From contig DBDP01000087.1 in the NCBI GenBank assembly GCA_002293625.1, positions 1 to 19,188 of the forward strand: a DNA stretch of 19,188 nucleotides, read 5' to 3'. Within the stretch, counting starts at the first letter, position 1. Every line of letters starts with the position of its first letter. The notes beneath the pieces are model-generated. The model was not told the DNA's origin and did no database searches. It saw only the letters and a list, made by a program, of their open reading frames with translations. The translations under genes were made by a program, and so were the position numbers. This document shows, piece by piece, positions 13,252-19,188 of this stretch. Source of the DNA: Clostridiales bacterium UBA929. Its GTDB lineage: Bacteria > Bacillota > Clostridia > Oscillospirales > UBA929.

Positions 13252-14739
13252 CTATAACGCGGCAAGGCGCGAAAAACTCTCCCGAAGCGCCGTATAGAGC
13301 GTTGTGTATAACTTATAGTACGGTTCGTACTCCGCGTTTCTTTTCGGTCCCTGCGGCGCGCTGCGCCGGATAAACCGCGCACACGCATCCTGAACCGAAG
13401 GATACAGCCCCGCGCCAACGCCGGCGAGGATCGCGACACCCAGCGCCGGTCCCTCCTGCGAGGAGGACGTCATTACCGGGCAATTAAAGACGTCGGCCAG
13501 CATCTGCCGCCAAAGGACGCTGGTACCGCCGCCGCCGCACGCCAGCATATCGGATGTTTGGACGCTCATTCCGCGCAGCACTTCCACGCAGTCTCGCAGG
13601 GAATACACCACACCCTCCATAACAGCTCTGAGCATATCGGCTTTTGTATGCATTCCCGACAACCCGAAAAACACGCCCCGGCAGTCCGCGTCGAGATGCG
13701 GCGTCCTCTCCCCCATCAGATACGGTAAGTACAACAGACGCCTCGCGCCGACGGGAACCCTTTCGGCAATCTCGTCAATCTGCCTGTAGTTAAACTCGGT
13801 GCAGAACTGTTCGCGGAACCATTTGAGCGACAGCCCCGCAGCCTGTGTGACACCCATCACATGCCAAGCTCCCGGCACGGCGCAGCAGAATGTATGTACG
13901 CGCCCTTGCGGGTCAATGGAGATGTTGTCGGTATGCGCGAATACGACGCCGGACGTGCCGATGGTGGTAAACGCCCTTCCGTCCTCCACGACGCCGGTGC
14001 CGACCGCGGCCGCCGCGTTATCCCCCGCGCCGCCGACCACGACGGTCTTTTGCGAAAGCCCGGTCAGCCTCGACGCTTCGGCGCTTATCGTGCCGGTTAC
14101 TTCGGGCGACTCATAGACCCTCGCCAAAAGCGACGGGTCGATACCCAGTTTGTTCAGCATTTCATCCGACCAGCGGCGTTTCGGAACGTCCAAAAGCTGC
14201 ATCCCGGACGCGTCGGAAACCTCGGTGGCGAACTCGCCGGTCAGCTTATACCGCAGATAATCCTTCGGCAGCAATATGTGCTTACATTTCGCGTAAATCT
14301 CCGGCTGATGCTTCCTGATCCAAAGGATCTTGGAAGCGGTAAAGCCGGTCAGCGCGGGGTTGGCGGTAATCTGCACAAGCCGCTCCGCGCCGATTATCTC
14401 TGTCATCTCGGCGCACTCCGCGCTTGTACGCTGATCGCACCATATAATGGACGGACGCAGCACCTCTCCGTTTTCGCCCAGCATTACAAGCCCGTGCATC
14501 TGACCCGATATGCCTATGGCGGCAATGCTGTCAGCGGCAACCCCGCTCTTTTGCAGCACCGCGCCGATGGTCTCCACGGCGGCGTTCCACCAGTCTTCGG
14601 GATTTTGCTCCGCCCAGCCGTTATGCGGCTGGGCAAGAGGGTATTCTGCGGAAGCCGACGCCAGCGGCGCCAGTTCCTCATTAAATAATACCGTCTTGGT
14701 AGCGGATGTTCCTAAATCAATTCCCAGCAGTGTTTTCAT
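13252..14739 (-). CDS. xylB: Xylulokinase (FGGY sugar kinase)
   Basis: A cytosolic kinase that phosphorylates D-xylulose to xylulose 5-phosphate with ATP, feeding the pentose phosphate pathway. The N-terminal phosphate loop is GIDLGTSATK (Asp8), the sugar-binding signature GISGQMHGLV, the catalytic base Asp240 in GGAGDNAAAAVG, and the ATP-binding glycines ACGGGGTS near the C-terminus. The length of 495 residues is normal. ATG at 14739 follows GAGGT, which also contains the TGA of the preceding regulator gene. No xylose isomerase or sugar transporter lies in the window. Among FGGY kinases xylulokinase fits best; related pentulokinases cannot be fully excluded. Confidence 0.92.
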   Translation of the reverse strand: MKTLLGIDLGTSATKTVLFNEELAPLASASAEYPLAQPHNGWAEQNPEDWWNAAVETIGAVLQKSGVAADSIAAIGISGQMHGLVMLGENGEVLRPSIIWCDQRTSAECAEMTEIIGAERLVQITANPALTGFTASKILWIRKHQPEIYAKCKHILLPKDYLRYKLTGEFATEVSDASGMQLLDVPKRRWSDEMLNKLGIDPSLLARVYESPEVTGTISAEASRLTGLSQKTVVVGGAGDNAAAAVGTGVVEDGRAFTTIGTSGVVFAHTDNISIDPQGRVHTFCCAVPGAWHVMGVTQAAGLSLKWFREQFCTEFNYRQIDEIAERVPVGARRLLYLPYLMGERTPHLDADCRGVFFGLSGMHTKADMLRAVMEGVVYSLRDCVEVLRGMSVQTSDMLACGGGGTSVLWRQMLADVFNCPVMTSSSQEGPALGVAILAGVGAGLYPSVQDACARFIRRSAPQGPKRNAEYEPYYKLYTTLYTALRESFSRLAAL

Positions 14740-14746
14740 AATTACC

Positions 14747-15325
14747 TCATGAAAGTAAACAAAGTTTTACAACATTGAGAAGCTGCTCTGCGTTGCCGCC
14801 CGCGTCCGCGCGCAGGTAAAGTGCTTGAAGGAGCTGCCCCGCGACATCCTCATCTAGATTCGCGACGGCTTTCTGCATTTGGGGCGTGTTGCTAAGCGTA
14901 ATGGTGACGCTGAGGACATTCTCGTCCTCCGGCGTGGTAACGGGTGGAAGCGCTGTGCCTTCCTCTTTTCGGGCGCGCGGTTTTCTCGGTGTCTTGGCGC
15001 TCTTATCGAGTTTATAGCCGCGGTCATCGAGGAATTTATGGATTAGTGAATCGGAACAGGGTTCGGCTTCATCGGATTCGCCGATCAGCCAAAACGGGGA
15101 GATATTAAGGATCTCGGCCATAGGCAGGACAATCTTCGCGGTGATGCTGCCTGTTTTGGCCACACGGTAGATGGATGTGCGTTTCTGCCCCGAAAGCCGC
15201 TCGATATCATGCTTTGCTTTACGCGAGGCAGGGAAAAACGCATTCTTCACGCGCTCCGCAGTTTTATCCTTGTCAAGGCTGACGTTGACCTGCTTCATAT
15301 GAGCTATCAATTCTGCTGTAACCAT
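14747..15325 (-). CDS. XRE-like DNA-binding regulator upstream of xylB
   Basis: A 192-residue protein with an HTH-like region at about residues 36-84: IERLSGQKRTSIYRVAKTGS, then AEILNISPFWLIGES, the typical end of XRE/cI-type domains. A basic linker (about 108-122, TPRKPRARKEE) leads to a C-terminal segment of about 60 residues rich in Leu and Ala, possibly for dimerisation; no known ligand domain is recognised. ATG at 15325 follows AAAGGGG. The stop codon is seven bases before xylB, so it probably regulates or is co-expressed with the xylB-GGDEF operon, and may sense something other than xylose. Divergent promoters separate it from the TetR gene. Confidence 0.72.
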   Translation of the reverse strand: MVTAELIAHMKQVNVSLDKDKTAERVKNAFFPASRKAKHDIERLSGQKRTSIYRVAKTGSITAKIVLPMAEILNISPFWLIGESDEAEPCSDSLIHKFLDDRGYKLDKSAKTPRKPRARKEEGTALPPVTTPEDENVLSVTITLSNTPQMQKAVANLDEDVAGQLLQALYLRADAGGNAEQLLNVVKLCLLS

Positions 15326-15354
15326 ACCGTTATCCCCTTTCCTGTAATACGATT

Positions 15355-15383
15355 ACTATACCATGTCCGCCTATCAAAAGCAA
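15355..15383 (-). promoter_or_regulatory. Sigma-A promoter of the regulator-xylB-GGDEF operon
   Basis: The minus strand reads TTGCTT (15378-15383), 17 bp, TATAGT (15355-15360), ending 29 bp before the regulator ATG. Confidence 0.65.
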
Positions 15384-15428
15384 TAACTTTATCCAACATT
15401 TCCAAAATAAGCGCCTGCCAAAACTTGC

Positions 15429-15457
15429 TTGATAAGAGAGACCGGATGTATTATACT
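15429..15457 (+). promoter_or_regulatory. Sigma-A promoter of the TetR gene
   Basis: TTGATA (15429-15434), 17 bp, TATACT (15452-15457), 19 bp before the TetR ATG. TGTTC and GAACA flank the expected start (around 15458-15475) as a short inverted repeat that could be an autoregulatory operator. Confidence 0.65.
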
Positions 15458-15476
15458 GTTCAACGGGTGAGAACAT

Positions 15477-16049
15477 ATGAAAAATAGCGACCACAGAATC
15501 CGGCTGACCAAACAAATCATCCGCGAAAGCCTCGTAACGCTGATGAAAGAGCATCCCATCCCCCGAATTTCGGTAAAGATGCTCTGCGAACGTGCGGGTA
15601 TCCACCGCAGCACGTTCTACGCGCATTACGCCGATGTTTATGATCTGCTGGCGCAAATTCAACGGGAAGTGATACACGAGGTTTCCGCGCACATTTCCAA
15701 CAGCGCGTTCTCCGAACACACGAAGCTCACCGTTCAGGCGCTGGAGCAAATCTTGCTTTACGCAAAGAACAACGCCGCCCTGTTTGAAGTCCTGCTCGGC
15801 GAGAACGGAGACTTAGCCTTTCAACGAGAGGTTATGCTGCTCGCCCAGCAAAAAATCGTCCACGATCTTCAGCACATGAAGCATCTAGAACCCAACGTTT
15901 CGGAGTATTTGCAATACTTTGTGGTAAACGGCGCGCTGAGCGTAATACACCGCTGGCTCGCGGGCGGCGCGAAGGAATCCGTCGCCGAAATGGCCGAATT
16001 CTGCTCCACCCTGCTCTACAAAGGTCTATCAGGATTTACCATACGGTAG
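15477..16049 (+). CDS. TetR-family transcriptional regulator
   Basis: A 190-residue TetR/AcrR repressor. Residues 8-55 form the HTH: IRESLVTLMKEHPIPRISVK, then CERAGIHRSTFYAHYADVYD with the classic TFYxHY recognition helix. The C-terminal ligand and dimer domain is helical and ends normally. ATG at 15477 follows GGTGAG by five bases. It precedes an MMPL exporter on the same strand, separated by 273 bp with a separate strong promoter. It is most likely the local repressor of the exporter and itself, releasing DNA when an exported compound or lipid binds. The ligand is not predictable from the sequence. Confidence 0.9.
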   Translation: MKNSDHRIRLTKQIIRESLVTLMKEHPIPRISVKMLCERAGIHRSTFYAHYADVYDLLAQIQREVIHEVSAHISNSAFSEHTKLTVQALEQILLYAKNNAALFEVLLGENGDLAFQREVMLLAQQKIVHDLQHMKHLEPNVSEYLQYFVVNGALSVIHRWLAGGAKESVAEMAEFCSTLLYKGLSGFTIR

Positions 16050-16107
16050 AGACAACACAAACCGGAATATCTGTCGGTTTATCGGCAGACACAGGACACA
16101 TTGGCGG

Positions 16108-16136
16108 TTGTCACCCGACAGTGTGTCTGTTATAAT
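16108..16136 (+). promoter_or_regulatory. Strong sigma-A promoter of the MMPL operon
   Basis: TTGTCA (16108-16113), 17 bp, consensus TATAAT (16131-16136). Transcription would start near 16143, exactly where repeat C begins, giving a leader of about 180 bases made largely of repeats C and D. CAGACAC (16086-16092) and GTGTCTG (16123-16129) are inverted repeats flanking the -35, a possible TetR-type target, though the spacing is wide. Confidence 0.75.
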
Positions 16137-16148
16137 ACAATCAAGAAG

Positions 16149-16248
16149 CTCTACAAAACTCCGTGTTCGCCGCAGGCGAACGAGCGAAGCGCTTGCGAGC
16201 AGGCGGCTATGCCGCGGTGTCGCAAGCCGGAGCGGGGAGTTTTTAGAG
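16149..16248 (+). repeat. Structured repeat, copy C, in the MMPL leader
   Basis: Outer arms CTCTACAAAACTCC (16149-16162) and GGAGTTTTTAGAG (16236-16248) enclose hairpin GTTCGCC-GCA-GGCGAAC (16165-16181), conserved GAGCGAAGCG (16182-16191), stem GCTTGCGA/TCGCAAGC (16191-16198 with 16220-16227) and inner hairpin GCGGC-TAT-GCCGC (16203-16215), then CCGGAGCGGG. Compared with copy B, the stems differ by paired changes while the loops and junctions are the same. Confidence 0.8.
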
Positions 16249-16254
16249 TGACAC

Positions 16255-16299
16255 AGAAGCTCTACAAAACTCCGTGTTCGCCGCAGGCGAACGAGCGAA
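16255..16299 (+). repeat. Structured repeat, truncated copy D
   Basis: An exact 45-base direct repeat of 16144-16188, offset by 111 bases. It contains the left outer arm, the first hairpin and GAGCGAA, then breaks off into the MMPL ribosome-binding region. Lacking its right half, it offers a second left arm that could pair with the right arm of copy C only by competing with C's own left arm. Confidence 0.85.
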
Positions 16300-16322
16300 A
16301 CTAAGAAAGTGAGGCGCACTCA

Positions 16323-18380
16323 ATGGAACGGTTTGCCGGAGCGGTAATCCGCCGCAGGCGGATTGTCATCGCGCTGTTCATCACCGCGACGCTTCTCGGC
16401 GCCGTGCTTTTTTTAGCGGTGCATGTCAACTATAACATGACGGAGTACCTCCCGGATGAGGCGCAGTCCACCAAGGCACTGGAGCTGTTCGGCAAGGAGT
16501 TCCCGCAGCCGATGCCGAATGCCGACGTAACGCTGCGGGACGTTTCGCTGATAGAGGCGCTGCAGTTTAAGCAGGAGCTTTTGGCGCAGGAGCATGTTAC
16601 AGGCGTTACATGGCTCGACGACATGGCCGACCTTACCGTACCGCTCGAAATGGGCGACCGAAGCGTAATCGAAAGCTACTACAAAAACAACACCGCGAAG
16701 TATTCGCTCGTGATCGCAAAGGGCTTTGAAAAAGAGGGCGTAGAGGGGATTCGCGCCCTGCTCGGCGGACGCGGCAGCGTGACGGGCGACGCGGCGGAGG
16801 TCGCGTATGTTCAAACCGCCACCGGGTCGGAGGTCACGAAGGCGATGATTATCGTCATCCCCCTCATTATTGTGATTCTGATCATCTCCACCAATTCATG
16901 GATTGAACCGCTCCTGTTTTTGGCCGCCATAGGGGTATCCGTTATCATCAACATGGGTACCAACGTGTTCTCCGGCAGCGTCAGTTTCCTAACCAACGCC
17001 GTCACGCCGATTTTGCAGCTGGCCGTGTCGCTGGACTACGCCATCTTCCTGCTGCACAGCTTCGGCGCGCACCGCAAAAGCGGCGACAGCGTTGAGGTTG
17101 CTATGCGCAAGGCCGTAAAGGAGAGTTTCTCCACCGTCGCCGCCAGCGCTTCGACGACACTGTTTGGATTCATGGCGCTTTTGTTCATGGACTTCCAAAT
17201 CGGCGCGGATTTGGGGCTAAGCCTTGCGAAGGGGATATTGTTCAGCTTCGTTTCGGTCATGATCTTCCTCCCCGCTCTCACGATATGTGTGTATAAAGTC
17301 ATCGACAAGACGCACCACCGCGATATTCTCCCGACGTTCTCGAGTATCTATAAAGTGCTGCGAAAGCTCGCCGTTCCCGCCGTCCTGATCGTCTTGCTGA
17401 TCATCGTTCCGAGCTTCCTCGGACAGTCGCGAACGGACTTCTCCTACGGCTACCAGTCCGCGTTCGACGCCATGACGGGGCAGGAAAACGAAGACCGTTC
17501 CACCGTCATGTTGCTGCTGGTACCGAAAGGGGATATGGTGAAGGAGGAAGCCCTCTCCGACGACCTGCTTGCCCTGCCGCACGTCACTTCGGTCATGTCC
17601 TACGCCAAGACCGTCGGTCTGGGCATCCCTCCCGGTTACCTAGACGATTCGATAACGGAGCAGTTTTATTCAGAGAACTATGCGCGCTTGGTTGTCAGCA
17701 CCGACACACCATCCGAAGGGGACGTCGCGTTCGCGACCGTCGAGGCCGTCACCGCCGCCGCGAAGCAATACTACCCCGAAGGTGTCTATTCAGTCGGTCA
17801 GAGCGCGAACCTGTACGACATCAAAACAGTCGTGCAAAAAGACAATACCCTGACGAATTGGATCGCGATTATCACGATTTTCATCGTGCTTATGGTGACC
17901 TTCCGTTCGCTCTCGCTCCCCTTCTTCCTGCTGCTCACGATTGAGGCCGCCATTTGGATCAACCTCGCGATCCCCTACTTCACGGGTACCTCAATCAACT
18001 ACATCGGTTATCTGATCTTGAACACGGTGCAGCTCGGCGCAACGGTGGACTACGCCATCCTGCTGACGGTCACCTACAGAAATAACCGCAAAACCATGCC
18101 AAAACGCGAAGCCGCCCATAAGGCGCTTGGATCCTCGTTCCGTTCTATTCTGGTATCCGCCGTGACGCTCGCGACTGCGGGCTTTACGCTGGCGGCAACG
18201 TCGTCAAACCCTCTGATCGCCGATATCGGGACGCTGCTCGGGCGCGGTACGCTGCTGTCTATGCTGATGGTGCTGGTGTTCCTGCCCGCCGTGCTGACGA
18301 TGTGCGACAAATTTATCGCGAAGACAACATTTAAGTCCGGCTTCCTAAAAACGCCCAAACAGGAGGATTCATCAAAATGA
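16323..18380 (+). CDS. MMPL-family (RND superfamily) membrane transporter
   Basis: A 685-residue RND-type exporter of the MMPL/YdfJ group, probably moving lipids, hydrophobic compounds or peptides out of the cell using the proton gradient. It has two equivalent halves: a first membrane helix (about 13-33), an extracytoplasmic loop, then a five-helix bundle; this plan is repeated after residue 345. Each half has the family's polar Asp-Tyr in the fourth helix: SLDYAIFLLH (about 238) and ATVDYAILLT (about 575). ATG at 16323 follows GAGG by eight bases. The small periplasmic domains fit Gram-positive members of the family. It is paired with a TetR regulator upstream and overlaps the next gene as ATGA. 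Confidence 0.93.
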   Translation: MERFAGAVIRRRRIVIALFITATLLGAVLFLAVHVNYNMTEYLPDEAQSTKALELFGKEFPQPMPNADVTLRDVSLIEALQFKQELLAQEHVTGVTWLDDMADLTVPLEMGDRSVIESYYKNNTAKYSLVIAKGFEKEGVEGIRALLGGRGSVTGDAAEVAYVQTATGSEVTKAMIIVIPLIIVILIISTNSWIEPLLFLAAIGVSVIINMGTNVFSGSVSFLTNAVTPILQLAVSLDYAIFLLHSFGAHRKSGDSVEVAMRKAVKESFSTVAASASTTLFGFMALLFMDFQIGADLGLSLAKGILFSFVSVMIFLPALTICVYKVIDKTHHRDILPTFSSIYKVLRKLAVPAVLIVLLIIVPSFLGQSRTDFSYGYQSAFDAMTGQENEDRSTVMLLLVPKGDMVKEEALSDDLLALPHVTSVMSYAKTVGLGIPPGYLDDSITEQFYSENYARLVVSTDTPSEGDVAFATVEAVTAAAKQYYPEGVYSVGQSANLYDIKTVVQKDNTLTNWIAIITIFIVLMVTFRSLSLPFFLLLTIEAAIWINLAIPYFTGTSINYIGYLILNTVQLGATVDYAILLTVTYRNNRKTMPKREAAHKALGSSFRSILVSAVTLATAGFTLAATSSNPLIADIGTLLGRGTLLSMLMVLVFLPAVLTMCDKFIAKTTFKSGFLKTPKQEDSSK

Positions 18381-19188
18381 GACTGAGAGGATTTGCGTTA
18401 TCTCTGCTCCTGATTCTTTGCGCGGGCATGACGACCGCCGCCGAGAGCCTTCCCGCCGAAGACGGCATCGAAACCGACGTCCCCTCGCAGCCCGCCGAGA
18501 TTACGAGCAAGGACGAGGTTATATACGCCCGCCTCTCCGGCACCGGCGAGGCGGAGAGCGCGTACGCCGTCAGCCACTTTACGCTGGCGGCCGCCGGTAC
18601 GGTCACCGATTACGGGGACTATTCCGAAGCCGAAAACCTAACGGGGCTTGCGCCTGTTACGCTGGACGGCGGTAAAGTGTCTGTTCCGGCGGAGAGCGGG
18701 GACTTTTACTACCAGGGAACACTCTCCGATCCGTCTGTCCTCCCGTGGCAGTACACGATCAACTATCGCTTGGACGGCACAGAAATCTCGCCGGAGGAGC
18801 TTTCCGGAAAGTCCGGCGCGTTGGAGATTGCGATTCAAGCAACAGCTTCGGCGGGCAGCGTTTTCGCCGAGAACTACATGCAACAGATCACCGTAACGTT
18901 AAGCAACGACAAATGCGCCAATATCACGGCGCACGGCGCGACAATCGCCGGAGCGGGAAAAAACCGCGTACTCACCTTCACCGTTCTGCCAAAGACCGAC
19001 GCCGAACTTCTCATAACAGCCGACATACAGGACTTTGAGATGCCGGGTATCGATATCGCCGCCATGCCGTTCTCGATGGAGATTGACGTGTCCGACATGA
19101 GCGCGCTGCTCGGTGACTTTACAAAGCTATCCGGCGCGCTCACGGAGCTGAACGGCGGCGTCGGAGCCGCGAAGGACGGCGCGTCGAG
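18377..19188 (+). CDS. Secreted partner protein of the MMPL transporter, 5' part (runs off window)
   Basis: An open frame from ATG 18377 to the window end (270 complete codons). Its start overlaps the MMPL stop as ATGA and follows AGGAGG by ten bases. A signal peptide (RLRGFALSLLLILCAG) is followed by an extracytoplasmic region rich in beta-type sequence (YYQGTLSDPSVLPWQYTINY). Near the end, KLSGALTELNGGVGAAKDGA is the beginning of the Gly/Ala/Leu helical repeat seen in YhgE/Pip-like proteins. Such proteins commonly follow MMPL genes in Clostridia, so it is probably a structural or adaptor partner of the exporter. Any C-terminal membrane segment would lie beyond the window. Confidence 0.82.
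   Translation, partial: MRLRGFALSLLLILCAGMTTAAESLPAEDGIETDVPSQPAEITSKDEVIYARLSGTGEAESAYAVSHFTLAAAGTVTDYGDYSEAENLTGLAPVTLDGGKVSVPAESGDFYYQGTLSDPSVLPWQYTINYRLDGTEISPEELSGKSGALEIAIQATASAGSVFAENYMQQITVTLSNDKCANITAHGATIAGAGKNRVLTFTVLPKTDAELLITADIQDFEMPGIDIAAMPFSMEIDVSDMSALLGDFTKLSGALTELNGGVGAAKDGAS

Noticed and set aside
13861..14688. 275-codon plus-strand frame opposite xylB
   Set aside because: It is a shadow frame in GC-rich coding DNA; the xylulokinase motifs on the other strand are unambiguous.

Overview
The window looks like chromosomal DNA of a moderately GC-rich, spore-forming member of the Clostridia. The evidence is a Spo0A-family regulator, a three-gene GerA-type germinant-receptor locus, Gram-positive Shine-Dalgarno sites (GGAGG type), sigma-A promoters with 17-bp spacers, and Firmicutes families such as YqeG, DUF6062 and an MMPL transporter beside a TetR regulator. 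An Oscillospiraceae-like or related lineage is my inference. No rRNA, tRNA, CRISPR array or intact transposon was seen.

Layout. Positions 1-301 hold no convincing gene but carry two perfect hairpins. Positions 302-2673 (minus) hold spo0A and, upstream of it, a translationally coupled pair: an HPt-like protein and a protein with a C-terminal receiver domain. Positions 2758-5146 (minus) form a tight ATGA-coupled operon: YqeG-type HAD phosphatase, endonuclease IV-like TIM barrel, M24 aminopeptidase. Positions 5346-6107 (plus) encode an unrecognised TIM-barrel-like protein converging on a DUF6062/DnaQ-like exonuclease pair (6074-7251, minus). Positions 7252-7975 hold a structured repeat, a plus-strand promoter, an inverted-repeat island and a small unknown gene. 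Positions 8000-10762 (minus) carry gerAA, a half-length gerAC and a shortened gerAB. Positions 10824-11894 (minus) encode an unrecognised protein with a cysteine cluster. Positions 12041-12463 hold the wreck of a RelB/YafQ toxin-antitoxin module. Positions 12538-15325 (minus) form an operon of an XRE-like regulator, xylulokinase and a degenerate GGDEF protein. A divergent TetR gene (15477-16049) is followed by an MMPL exporter gene and the start of a secreted partner gene that runs off the window (16323-19188).

The most interesting items are these. (1) The Spo0A receiver has Glu where the phospho-accepting Asp should be, and lacks one acidic-pocket Asp, while the two genes upstream encode an HPt-like protein and a receiver that keeps all its catalytic residues. 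(2) A family of about 100-bp structured repeats has three full or divergent copies and one truncated copy. The loops are conserved and the stems show compensatory changes. Two copies form the likely 5' leader of the MMPL operon. (3) The germinant receptor has a GerAC reduced to about its first domain next to a shortened GerAB. (4) In the toxin-antitoxin locus the antitoxin frame runs, through one TAG codon, straight into the missing start of the toxin.
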